In this document: positions 1-5,845 of the stretch, piece by piece | Layout of the letters: each line of letters starts with the position of its first letter | Position numbering within the stretch: position 1 is the stretch's first letter | Assembly (NCBI GenBank): GCA_900555745.1 | Contig: USMH01000058.1 | Coordinates: forward strand, 1-6,465 | Length of the DNA: 6,465 nt | Direction of reading: 5' to 3' | From: an uncultured Collinsella sp. | Lineage (GTDB): Bacteria; Actinomycetota; Coriobacteriia; Coriobacteriales; Coriobacteriaceae | Notes under the pieces: generated by a model | The model's database searches: none | What the model was told of the DNA's origin: nothing | The model's input: the letters and a program-made list of their open reading frames with translations, nothing else | Position numbers and translations under genes: made by a program

Positions 1-614
1 CCACGCCGGCTTCGGTTTCGGCGGGGCTCGATATCGTGTCGTGCTCGGGTGATAAGCTGCTGGGCGCCGCGCAGGCGGGCATTATCATGGGCTGTCGCGA
101 TCTGGTCCAGGCCTGCGGGTCGCATCCGCTTATGCGTGCCCTGCGTCCGGGTAAGCTCGCACTGGCGGCGCTCGAGGCCACGCTGCGCGTCTACATGGAC
201 GGTGCCGATGTCGCCCATCGCGATATTCCGGTGCTCAGCATGCTTACGCTTCCGCAGGCCCATTTGGAGCGACGTGCCCGCAAGCTGCGCGATCGTATGG
301 TCGCCGGGCTCGACAAGGCCGGCTGCCCGTGCGCCGTTCAGGTGGAGATTGTCGAGGAGTCCTCGACGCCCGGTGGCGGCTCGCTGCCTACCGTCGAGCT
401 GCCCACGATGTGCGTGGCCGTCTGCCCGATCGACGGGTGCCTGTCCGTCGACGCGCTCAAGCGCTCGCTCGTCCAAGACTTCGATACGCCGGTCGTCACG
501 CGTACCTCGCACGACCGCATTCTGTTTGATGTGCGCACGCTCGTGGGCGACCGCGATATTGAGACGGCGGCGTCGACGCTTGCCGCATGCGTTGCCAAGG
601 CGGTGCGCCGATGA
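1..614 (+). CDS. selA: L-seryl-tRNA(Sec) selenium transferase, 3' part (selenocysteine synthase)
   Basis: This PLP enzyme converts seryl-tRNA(Sec) to selenocysteyl-tRNA(Sec) using selenophosphate. The reading frame is already open at base 3, giving 203 residues to the TGA at 612-614, so roughly the C-terminal 45% of a protein that is about 460 residues in E. coli. Near the left edge the frame reads IVSCSGDKLLGAAQAGIIMG. This matches the SelA signature SGDKLLGGPQAG around the PLP-binding lysine, here encoded at 54-56. The downstream EESSTPGGGSLPT segment is also SelA-like. An ATG lies at 36 but falls just before the active-site lysine, so it cannot be the true start. The stop overlaps the selB start as ATGA (611-614), which suggests translational coupling. 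Identification is firm because motif and neighbour agree; the N-terminal part lies outside the window. Confidence 0.95.
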   Translation, partial: TPASVSAGLDIVSCSGDKLLGAAQAGIIMGCRDLVQACGSHPLMRALRPGKLALAALEATLRVYMDGADVAHRDIPVLSMLTLPQAHLERRARKLRDRMVAGLDKAGCPCAVQVEIVEESSTPGGGSLPTVELPTMCVAVCPIDGCLSVDALKRSLVQDFDTPVVTRTSHDRILFDVRTLVGDRDIETAASTLAACVAKAVRR

Positions 615-2578
615 GTGGGGCCGAAGCGTTGGTGGAATGTCCCGTTATCGTAGGTACGGCGGGGCACGTCGACCACGGTAAGTCGGCGCTCATCGAGGCG
701 CTGACGGGTAAAAACCCCGACCGCCTGGAAGTTGAGCGTCGTCGCGGCATGACCGTTGAGCTGGGCTTTGGCGAGCTGGCGCTGCCGAGTGGCAAGATCG
801 TTGGCCTGGTTGACGTGCCGGGCCATGCGCATTATCTGCGCGCCATGGTGCAGGGTGCCACGGGCATCGACGTTGCTGTGCTGGTGGTATCGGCCGTCGA
901 AGGCGTGATGCCGCAGACCCGCGAGCACGTGCATGTGCTGGAGCTGCTGGGCGTCACACACATGGTGGTCGCGCTGACGATGTGCGATCTGGCCGACGCC
1001 GAGATGACCGAGCTTGCCGAGCTCGATGTCGATGACTTTTTGTCGGGTACCGTGTTTGCGGACGCGCCGATCGTGCCTGTGTCGTCCAAGACCGGCGCGG
1101 GAATCGATGACCTGCTGGCTGCGCTCGACGAGCAGGTTGCCGCTTGCTGGGATGCCTGCCGTGCCCGTGCCGAGCTCACCGATGGCGCACCGCGTCTGCC
1201 CATCGACCGCTGCTTTACGATCAAGGGCGCCGGCACCGTGGTGACGGGAACGCTGCACGATGCGCCGGTTGCGGTGGGCGATGAGCTCGTCGCACTGCCG
1301 TCGCGAACGGCCTGCCGCGTACGCGGGATTCAGGTTCATGGCGATACGCCGCGCGCGCTGCCTGGGCAACGCGTGGCGCTCAACCTGGTTGGTGACGGTG
1401 TCGCGGCGCTTGACCGTGGCGAGATGCTGGGCGTGGCGGACCGCTTTGGTCAGACGTTGCGCTTTTTGATGACGTTCACCTACCTGGGCCGCGAGGGCGC
1501 CAAGCCGCGTGTGCTCGAGTCGGGTGCGCGCGTGCACGTGATGGCCGGTACGGCCGAGGTCGTCGGCCGCATCATGCTCATGGAGGGCGAGGCCCCCATG
1601 GCGGTGGGCGAGACGCGTACCGTTCAGGTGCGCTTGGAGGAGCCGCTGCCGCTACGAGCCGGAGACCATGCCGTGGTGCTGTCGTATTCGCCCGTTATGC
1701 TTATTGGTGGAGGGCGCGTGCTGTTGTCGCGCTGCCGCCGTTCGCGCGAGCTTGCTGAAGGGGAGCGTGCGCTGCTTGCAGCGCTTGAGGCCGGAGATAT
1801 TGCGGGCGCGGTGGATGCGTGGCTGGCGCTGCAAGCGCTGCCGGTTACGGCTGCCGATGTTGCCGCGGCGCTCGATCTTGTTGCCGGTGAGGCTGAGGCG
1901 GCGTTGCGCGAGTTGGTGGCGAAGGGCGCTGCTTGCGCGCTAGCTGGCTCGGATGGCTCGCTGTATGCAGATGCTTCCGCGCTCGATGCCGCGATGGGTG
2001 CGCTAGCGGCGACCCTGTCAGCCATGCACGCGGCTGCCCCCAAGGAGACGGGCTTTACGCCCGGCGCCGTCGCCCATGCTGCTTGGCCTACCGCTGACGA
2101 TACAGTTGCCGCGGCCCTGATTTCCGAGGGCTGCTCGCGCGGCGTGTGTGCCTCCGAGGGCGCCGAGGTGTTCGACCCGCACTCCGCTGCCGCTGCGGCA
2201 CGTGTGGTGCGCGAGGCCTGCGAACGTATCGTTGCCTTGCTGGACGAAGCTGGCCTCGATGCGCCGACGTTGCCCGAGGTGGGCGAGCAACTCCAGCTCG
2301 ATCGCGACACCATGACGCGTGCGCTGCGCGAGCTTTCGCTCAACCGCTCCATCGTAAAGGTCGAGCGCGACGTTGCCTTGTCCGCCACCGCGGAGTCGCA
2401 TGCGCGCGAGCTTGTCGCCGCTGCCATTGAGGCAGCCGGCGGCGCCGCCACCACGAGCGCCCTGCGCGAGGCCCTAGGCGTGTCGCGCAAACGTGCCATC
2501 AGCATCTTGGAACACCTGGATGCCGTGCGCTTTACGGCGCTCGACAAGGAAGCCGGTGGCCTGCGCTCCCTGCGCTAG
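611..2578 (+). CDS. selB: Selenocysteine-specific translation elongation factor SelB
   Basis: SelB is a GTPase that delivers Sec-tRNA(Sec) to ribosomes at UGA codons preceded by a SECIS hairpin. The product is 655 residues (E. coli SelB is 614). The N-terminal G domain shows G1 GHVDHGKS (18-25), the switch I segment RGMTVELGFG (45-54), G3 DVPGH (68-72) and G5 SSK (158-160). At the G4 position it reads TMCD (123-126), where the lysine of the usual NKxD/TKxD is replaced by methionine. The beta-barrel domain II begins near residue 200 with RCFTIKGAGTVVTGTL. The C-terminal half is the winged-helix region; the last 42 residues contain LGVSRKRAISILEHLD, matching the SRKYAIPLLEY-type SECIS-contacting winged helix of SelB. 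The ATG at 611 is chosen because it gives the ATGA overlap with selA and leads straight into the G1 motif; an upstream ATG at 587 lies inside selA. A weak AAGG at 597-600 precedes the start. Confidence 0.96.
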   Translation: MSGAEALVECPVIVGTAGHVDHGKSALIEALTGKNPDRLEVERRRGMTVELGFGELALPSGKIVGLVDVPGHAHYLRAMVQGATGIDVAVLVVSAVEGVMPQTREHVHVLELLGVTHMVVALTMCDLADAEMTELAELDVDDFLSGTVFADAPIVPVSSKTGAGIDDLLAALDEQVAACWDACRARAELTDGAPRLPIDRCFTIKGAGTVVTGTLHDAPVAVGDELVALPSRTACRVRGIQVHGDTPRALPGQRVALNLVGDGVAALDRGEMLGVADRFGQTLRFLMTFTYLGREGAKPRVLESGARVHVMAGTAEVVGRIMLMEGEAPMAVGETRTVQVRLEEPLPLRAGDHAVVLSYSPVMLIGGGRVLLSRCRRSRELAEGERALLAALEAGDIAGAVDAWLALQALPVTAADVAAALDLVAGEAEAALRELVAKGAACALAGSDGSLYADASALDAAMGALAATLSAMHAAAPKETGFTPGAVAHAAWPTADDTVAAALISEGCSRGVCASEGAEVFDPHSAAAAARVVREACERIVALLDEAGLDAPTLPEVGEQLQLDRDTMTRALRELSLNRSIVKVERDVALSATAESHARELVAAAIEAAGGAATTSALREALGVSRKRAISILEHLDAVRFTALDKEAGGLRSLR

Positions 2579-2590
2579 CCCACCCTTATC

Positions 2591-2656
2591 AGTTGCGGTG
2601 AAATAGTTCCTGTTTTCGGCATCTAACGCCAAACCAGGAACTATTCCACCGCAACT
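2591..2656. repeat. Long palindromic repeat, copy A (22-base arms)
   Basis: The arms are 2591-2612 and 2635-2656 and pair over 22 positions with one mismatch (A2601 against C2646). The loop of 22 bases (2613-2634) begins TTTT and contains GGC/GCC, which can pair as an inner stem. It starts 13 bases after the selB stop and precedes the selC promoter. It is clearly related to the palindrome at 5692-5766: both have left arms running TTGCGGTGA, then A or T, ATA, four variable bases, then CTGTTTT. The T run is inside the loop rather than after the stem, so this is not a standard intrinsic terminator. The family name and function are unknown to me; a REP- or MITE-like dispersed element is the best guess. 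Confidence 0.85.
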
Positions 2657-2670
2657 TCTTGCTCGTCTTT

Positions 2671-2701
2671 TTGGGATGGAGCCGTTTCGGTTTGGTAAAA
2701 T
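2671..2701 (+). promoter_or_regulatory. Candidate sigma-70-type promoter for selC
   Basis: TTGGGA (2671-2676) resembles a -35 box and TAAAAT (2696-2701) a -10 box, separated by 19 bases, which is longer than the preferred 17. Transcription would start near 2708, about six bases before the mature tRNA 5' end at 2714, a reasonable leader length for a tRNA gene. The boxes are visible in the sequence; the promoter function is inferred. Confidence 0.45.
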
Positions 2702-2713
2702 ACCGGCGCACTT

Positions 2714-2810
2714 GGGAACGGATGGGCTCCGGTGGGCTCCGCGGTCCTCAAAACCGTTGCGAGGCGTGCAAAACGTCTTGGATGTGTTCGATTCACATAC
2801 GTTCCCGCCA
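2714..2810 (+). tRNA. selC: tRNA-Sec (anticodon UCA)
   Basis: This 97-base gene folds as a bacterial selenocysteine tRNA. The acceptor strands are 2714-2720 and 2800-2806 (7 bp), with a G2721-A2799 mismatch where the eighth pair of the 8-bp Sec acceptor stem belongs. The D stem is 6 bp (2724-2729 with 2734-2739) closing a four-base CGGT loop. The anticodon stem GCGGT/ACCGT closes the loop CCTCAAA (2746-2752), with TCA at 2748-2750. The variable arm is long, 8 bp (2760-2767 with 2773-2780) with loop GCAAA. The T stem is 5 bp (2782-2786 with 2794-2798) around TTCGATT. The discriminator is G2807 and CCA is encoded at 2808-2810. The extended D stem, long variable arm, G discriminator and UCA anticodon together exclude tRNA-Ser and a plain suppressor tRNA. 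Base 33 is C instead of the near-universal U. Confidence 0.95.
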
Positions 2811-2818
2811 TACGCTAC

Positions 2819-2874
2819 CAGCGCTTTTGTGCTCGCGGTCTTGCTGCGTGCCGCAAAGGCGCTGTTTTGTTTTT
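2819..2874 (+). terminator. Probable intrinsic terminator of selC
   Basis: CAGCGCTTTTG (2819-2829) pairs with CAAAGGCGCTG (2854-2864) over 11 bp with one G-T wobble. The T-rich run TTTTGTTTTT (2865-2874) follows directly. The stem begins 9 bases after the tRNA CCA end, as expected for a monocistronic tRNA gene. The loop is fairly long (24 bases), which lowers certainty a little. Confidence 0.65.
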
Positions 2875-2965
2875 GCATGGGTTTGCCGTGCCGCCCACTT
2901 TATCGGCGACGGTATTTGGCTTCGTGTGCTGGGTTTTGAGCATGCCGATGGGGGTGGTTTGCCGT

Positions 2966-3598
2966 ATGACTACCGTAAGACGGACCGATCTTTCTTGTGT
3001 CGTCCAGGCGGGCGGATTGTCGTCGCGCATGGGCTGTGATAAAGCGCGCATGGCGTTTTGCGGTGAGCCGCTCATCGAGCGCGTGCTGGGTCGGCTGGCG
3101 CCAGTTGCCGGCGAGTTGGTCGTGACGACTTCGCGTCCCAGCGAGCTTGCCTATCTTGAGGAGCACGCGTTTAGCGGTCTTGTACCACGCGTGGTAGCGG
3201 ACCTTGAAGGGCCGGCGGGTGCCATGCGCGGCATCGCGAGCTCGTTGGCCGCGGCCCGATTGCCGCTCGTGGCGATCGTCGCCTGCGATATGCCGTTTGT
3301 CTCGCCGGAACTCATCGGCGCGCTTACCGATCGTGTCGAGGCCGAGGCACTCGACGTGTGCGTGCCGTGCGAGGAGCGGGGGATTGAGCCGCTTTGCGCC
3401 GTCTGGCGCCGTGACGCGTGTGCGCCGGTTGCCCAAGAGCTGCTCGCCTGCGACCGCCAGCGGATTCGCTGCCTGATCAATCGCGTTCAAGCTGGTTATA
3501 TGGATGAGCCGCAGATCGTTAAGGTCGCGGGCTCGACGCTCTGCTTCGAGAACGTCAATACGCCCGAGGAGTTTGCGGCGGCCGAGTTACTCGCCTAG
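2966..3598 (+). CDS. mobA: Molybdenum cofactor guanylyltransferase MobA
   Basis: MobA transfers GMP from GTP to molybdopterin-type cofactor, giving the guanine dinucleotide form used by DMSO-reductase-family enzymes such as formate dehydrogenases. The 210-residue product is close to the usual 190-200. It shows the nucleotide-binding signature QAGGLSSRMGCDK (14-26), DLEGPAGAMRGI (79-90, matching the DxxGPLAG segment), the metal-binding ACDMPF (106-111), EPLCAVW towards the C terminus, and a closing VNTPEEF typical of the family. The RMGxDK form favours MobA over MocA. The first residue of the signature is Q where L is usual. The ATG at 2966 is preferred because GGGGGTGG (2950-2957) sits about 8 bases upstream; in-frame ATGs at 2942 and 2948 are alternatives. 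The frame stays open back through the tRNA gene, but a start there is not credible. It probably forms an operon with the gene 15 bases downstream. I found no clear promoter in 2875-2965. Confidence 0.92.
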   Translation: MTTVRRTDLSCVVQAGGLSSRMGCDKARMAFCGEPLIERVLGRLAPVAGELVVTTSRPSELAYLEEHAFSGLVPRVVADLEGPAGAMRGIASSLAAARLPLVAIVACDMPFVSPELIGALTDRVEAEALDVCVPCEERGIEPLCAVWRRDACAPVAQELLACDRQRIRCLINRVQAGYMDEPQIVKVAGSTLCFENVNTPEEFAAAELLA

Positions 3599-3613
3599 AC
3601 GATTGGAGTTGCC

Positions 3614-4009
3614 ATGTCTCACGATATTTGTCCCGACACGGGAGAGCCTTGCACTTGCGATGGTTCCGAGCCCTGTACCTGCGGCTGCGGTAGCTGTGGA
3701 CATACTGCGGAAGAGGAAGCGGCCGCCGCGGCGTATCGTGAGGCACACCGCGAAGGCCCGTCCGGTGATGCCCTCGACCACGAGCGCAAGATTATCGTTT
3801 CGTTCGACAGCACCTTCGATGTGATGGAATGCGAGCAGCTGTGTGTTGCCGCCGGCGTGCCCGGGCGCATTATGCCTTTGCCCGGCTCCATTACCGCAGG
3901 TTGCGGCCTGTGCTGGGCCATGCCGTTCTCGGGCGATGCGCTCGCCGCCTTCCGCGCCGCCACCGAGGGCCGCATAACCCCTGCCGACTACCATCAGCTC
4001 GTCCTCTAA
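3614..4009 (+). CDS. DUF3343 / putative Se-S carrier-like protein with Cys-rich N terminus
   Basis: The product is 131 residues. From about residue 59, IIVSFDSTFDVMECEQLC, then GRIMPLPGSITAGCGLCWAM, has the layout of the DUF3343 (Se_S_carrier) family: a short strand, the F(D/E)ST motif, a helix, and a conserved P-x-P ... CG(x)C segment with cysteines at 97 and 100. That family is often found beside selenium metabolism genes and fused in YedF-type proteins; a role in carrying selenium or sulfur is proposed, not proven. An extra N-terminal stretch has seven cysteines in 28 residues (C6, C13, C15, C21, C23, C25, C28), followed by an alanine/glutamate-rich linker (32-47). I see no signal peptide or membrane segment, so it is probably cytoplasmic. 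GGAG at 3605-3608 lies five bases before the ATG. The gene follows mobA by 15 bases and is probably co-transcribed with it. Family assignment is by pattern recognition. Confidence 0.8.
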   Translation: MSHDICPDTGEPCTCDGSEPCTCGCGSCGHTAEEEAAAAAYREAHREGPSGDALDHERKIIVSFDSTFDVMECEQLCVAAGVPGRIMPLPGSITAGCGLCWAMPFSGDALAAFRAATEGRITPADYHQLVL

Positions 4010-4012
4010 CCA

Positions 4013-4050
4013 CCAACACCACCACAAAGGTGCCCAATGTGGTGGTTTGG
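4013..4050 (+). terminator. Stem-loop after the mobA operon, possible terminator
   Basis: ACCACCACA (4018-4026) pairs perfectly with TGTGGTGGT (4038-4046), loop 4027-4037. With C4017 bulged, CCAA (4013-4016) extends the stem by pairing with TTGG (4047-4050), for 13 bp in total. It begins three bases after the stop codon, the position expected of a transcription end. No T run follows the stem, so it may act as a pause site or an mRNA 3'-end protecting structure rather than a classic intrinsic terminator. Confidence 0.45.
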
Positions 4051-4052
4051 AA

Positions 4053-4098
4053 CACCTGGACGAAACAGCTTCGAAACACGCGATTTGTTCGTCAGGTG
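4053..4098. repeat. Imperfect inverted repeat upstream of gdhA
   Basis: CACCTG (4053-4058) and ACGAA (4060-4064), separated by one unpaired G, are complementary to TTCGT-CAGGTG (4088-4098), giving 11 bp around a 23-base interior. It follows immediately on the stem-loop at 4013-4050 and contains two of the CGAAAC copies. Whether it works as RNA structure or as an operator on DNA cannot be told from the sequence. Confidence 0.45.
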
Positions 4099-4163
4099 CT
4101 CAAAAACGCTTCTACCTGCATCGTAATCAAAACGAAACATCTGCTCGTCGGCTTATGCGAAAC
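4061..4163 (+). promoter_or_regulatory. Four CGAAAC direct repeats upstream of gdhA
   Basis: CGAAAC occurs at 4061-4066, 4072-4077, 4133-4138 and 4158-4163, all in the same orientation; three are followed by A and one by T. The first two are spaced 11 bases start to start, close to one helical turn, so a bound protein would sit on the same DNA face. Such clustering in 103 bases of high-GC DNA is unlikely by chance. A nitrogen-responsive operator is an inference from the position ahead of gdhA; the GAAAC core with 6-base gaps recalls actinobacterial GlnR sites, but the full GlnR consensus is not present. Confidence 0.35.
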
Positions 4164-4164
4164 T

Positions 4165-4194
4165 TTGCCGCAACAGTGCGATATTATCCATACT
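4165..4194 (+). promoter_or_regulatory. Weak promoter candidate for gdhA
   Basis: TTGCCG (4165-4170) and CATACT (4189-4194) each match four of six consensus bases with an 18-base gap, and would start transcription near 4201. An alternative -10 box is TATTAT (4182-4187), which has a better match but no convincing -35. A promoter somewhere in 4150-4200 is likely because gdhA follows a probable transcription end; the exact boxes are uncertain. Confidence 0.35.
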
Positions 4195-4203
4195 CGATAA
4201 AGC

Positions 4204-4226
4204 TCGCGGCGCATGGGGTGCCGCGA
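4204..4226 (+). other. Hairpin in the gdhA leader
   Basis: TCGCGGCGC (4204-4212) pairs with GTGCCGCGA (4218-4226) over 9 bp, including one G-T wobble, around the five-base loop ATGGG. It lies 34 bases before the gdhA start and would be close to the 5' end of the message if transcription starts near 4195-4201. A GC-rich hairpin there could protect the mRNA; this is inferred. It leaves the ribosome-binding site (4251-4255) free. Confidence 0.4.
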
Positions 4227-4260
4227 CCGACACTTTTCGTTTCCCATCATTGGAGGAAGC

Positions 4261-5616
4261 ATGAGCTACACGCAGAAAGTTCTCGACGAGCTCAAGGCCC
4301 GCTATCCCGAGCAGCCTGAGTTCATCCAGGCCGCGACCGAGATCCTCGGCACCATCCAGCCGGCGCTCGACGCCCATCCCGAGTACGAGGAGGCCGCCCT
4401 GCTTGAGCGCCTCGTCGAGCCCGAGCGCATCGTTATGTTCCGTGTCCCCTGGGTCGACGACCAGGGCAAGGTCCAGGTCAACCGCGGCTACCGCGTCGAG
4501 TTCAACTCTGCCATTGGACCCTACAAGGGCGGCCTGCGCTTTAACCCGACGGTCACCCTGGGCATGCTCAAGTTCCTGGGCCTGGAGCAGATCCTCAAGA
4601 ACAGCCTGACCACCCTTCCCATGGGCGGCGGCAAGGGCGGCTCCGACTTTGACCCCAAGGGCAAGTCCAACAACGAGATCATGCACTTCTGCCAGTCCTT
4701 CATGACCGAGCTCTATCGCCACATTGGCCCCAACACCGACGTTCCCGCCGGCGACCTGGGCGTTGGCGGCCGCGAGGTTGCCTACCTGTTCGGTCAGTAC
4801 AAGCGCCTGACCAACGAGTGGACCGGCGTCCTCACCGGCAAGGGCCTCTCCTTTGGCGGCTCGCTCGCCCGTACCGAGGCCACCGGCTACGGTCTGGCCT
4901 ACTTTGTGGACGAGTACCTCAAGAGCCGCGGCGACTCCTTCGAGGGCAAGAACGTCGTCGTGCACGGCTCCGGCAACGTCGCTATCTACGCCGTCCAGAA
5001 GGTCTCCCAGCTTGGCGGCAAGGTGCTGGCCTGCTCCGATACTCACGGCTGGGTCGAGGATCCCGACGGCATCGACTACACTGTGCTCGAGCACGTCTAC
5101 AACAAGAAGCGCTCCGGCCACGACAAGGGCGTTACGCTCGCTATGTACGTTGACGAGAAGCCCAACGCCGTGTGGCACGAGGGCGACGGCCGTGGCGTTT
5201 GGCAGCTGCCCTGCGACATCGCGCTGCCCTGCGCTCGCGAGAACACGCTGCTGCTCGAGGACGCCCAGGCGCTCGTCGCCAACGCCTGCAAGGTGGTCGG
5301 CGAGGGCGCGAACATGCCCACGACCATCGAGGCCACGACTTACTTCCAGGAGAACGGCGTCGCCTTTATGCCCGGTAAGGCTGCCAACGCCGGCGGCGTG
5401 CTCGTGTCCGGCCTGGAGATGAGCCAGAACGCCGAGCACCTGTCCTGGACCTTCGAGGAGGTCGACGGCAAGCTCGAGCAGCTCATGCGCGGCATGTTCC
5501 ACAACGTGGACGACACCGCCAAGGAGTACGGCCAGGAGGGCAACTTCGTCATGGGCGCCAACATCGCCGGCTTCCTGAAGGTCGCTGACGCCATGCTCGC
5601 CCAGGGCGTCTGCTAA
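4261..5616 (+). CDS. gdhA: Glutamate dehydrogenase, hexameric NADP-type
   Basis: The enzyme interconverts 2-oxoglutarate plus ammonium and glutamate with a nicotinamide cofactor, the central cytoplasmic step of ammonium assimilation. The product is 451 residues, like the 447 of E. coli GdhA. Substrate-domain motifs are GPYKGGLRF (86-94), PMGGGKGGSDFDPKGKS (120-136, with the catalytic-pocket lysine K125) and TDVPAGDLGVGGREVAYL (159-176, with the catalytic aspartate D165). The Rossmann cofactor domain carries VHGSGNVA (234-241), and VGEGANMP is present further on. NADP preference is inferred from overall similarity to the GdhA class; binding residues were not compared in detail. GGAGG (4251-4255) lies five bases before the ATG at 4261, so this start is preferred over the in-frame ATG at 4213, which would add residues unlike the family. 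Codons favour C- and G-ending forms more uniformly than in selB, suggesting high expression. It appears monocistronic, with its own leader and terminator. Confidence 0.97.
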   Translation: MSYTQKVLDELKARYPEQPEFIQAATEILGTIQPALDAHPEYEEAALLERLVEPERIVMFRVPWVDDQGKVQVNRGYRVEFNSAIGPYKGGLRFNPTVTLGMLKFLGLEQILKNSLTTLPMGGGKGGSDFDPKGKSNNEIMHFCQSFMTELYRHIGPNTDVPAGDLGVGGREVAYLFGQYKRLTNEWTGVLTGKGLSFGGSLARTEATGYGLAYFVDEYLKSRGDSFEGKNVVVHGSGNVAIYAVQKVSQLGGKVLACSDTHGWVEDPDGIDYTVLEHVYNKKRSGHDKGVTLAMYVDEKPNAVWHEGDGRGVWQLPCDIALPCARENTLLLEDAQALVANACKVVGEGANMPTTIEATTYFQENGVAFMPGKAANAGGVLVSGLEMSQNAEHLSWTFEEVDGKLEQLMRGMFHNVDDTAKEYGQEGNFVMGANIAGFLKVADAMLAQGVC

Positions 5617-5642
5617 ATCTTCGCGCGACATAGCATGCGATG

Positions 5643-5673
5643 AGGCTCCCAGCTATCTGGCTGGGAGCCTTTT
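5643..5673 (+). terminator. Intrinsic terminator of gdhA
   Basis: AGGCTCCCAGC (5643-5653) pairs perfectly with GCTGGGAGCCT (5660-5670) around the six-base loop TATCTG. The run of four T (5670-5673) overlaps and follows the stem. It starts 27 bases after the gdhA stop codon, a textbook arrangement. Confidence 0.9.
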
Positions 5674-5691
5674 CTATCCCGGAGGACTCCT

Positions 5692-5766
5692 CATAACTTG
5701 CGGTGATATACGGACTGTTTTGCGTCCCAGAACGGCTAATCAGTCCGTATATCACCGCAAGTTATG
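5692..5766. repeat. Long palindromic repeat, copy B (26-base perfect arms)
   Basis: The arms 5692-5717 and 5741-5766 are perfectly complementary over 26 bp, with a 23-base loop (5718-5740) starting TTTT and containing CGT/ACG that could pair as a short inner stem. The element is related to the palindrome at 2591-2656: the outer arm TTGCGGTGA, the ATA and the inner CTGTTTT are shared, while four central arm bases differ (CGGA here, GTTC there) with matching changes in the opposite arm. It lies between the gdhA terminator and the next gene. With its T run inside the loop it is not a normal terminator, and gdhA already has one. A member of a dispersed palindromic family is the likeliest reading. 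Confidence 0.9.
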
Positions 5767-5845
5767 GATGGGTGGGTGGATTTTGTCCTAAAACGGTGTG
5801 CGGCCCCTCGTTTGGTACACTTAAAAGTACTGGACAAGTGGAGAG

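Noticed and set aside
338..1537. A 399-codon minus-strand open frame opposite selA/selB
   Set aside because: It spans two confidently identified plus-strand genes and has an Arg/His-rich composition typical of reverse-frame shadows in high-GC DNA.
2813..2828. A short CGCT/AGCG hairpin followed by TTTT as the selC terminator
   Set aside because: The stem has only four pairs. The alternative 11-bp stem 2819-2829/2854-2864 with a longer T-rich tail is much stronger.
2732..2965. A longer mobA reading frame starting inside the tRNA-Sec gene
   Set aside because: It would run through the tRNA and its terminator, and the extra N-terminal residues do not belong to the MobA family. The good ribosome-binding site is just before 2966.
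4047..4319. A 90-codon open frame covering the gdhA upstream region
   Set aside because: It overlaps the start of gdhA in another frame, has no recognisable product, and covers DNA better explained by hairpins and repeats.
4153..5631. A 492-codon open frame on the minus strand opposite gdhA
   Set aside because: It is the antisense shadow of a firmly identified gene with strong third-position GC bias. Its product is low-complexity (Val/Leu/Ala/His-rich) with no recognisable domain.
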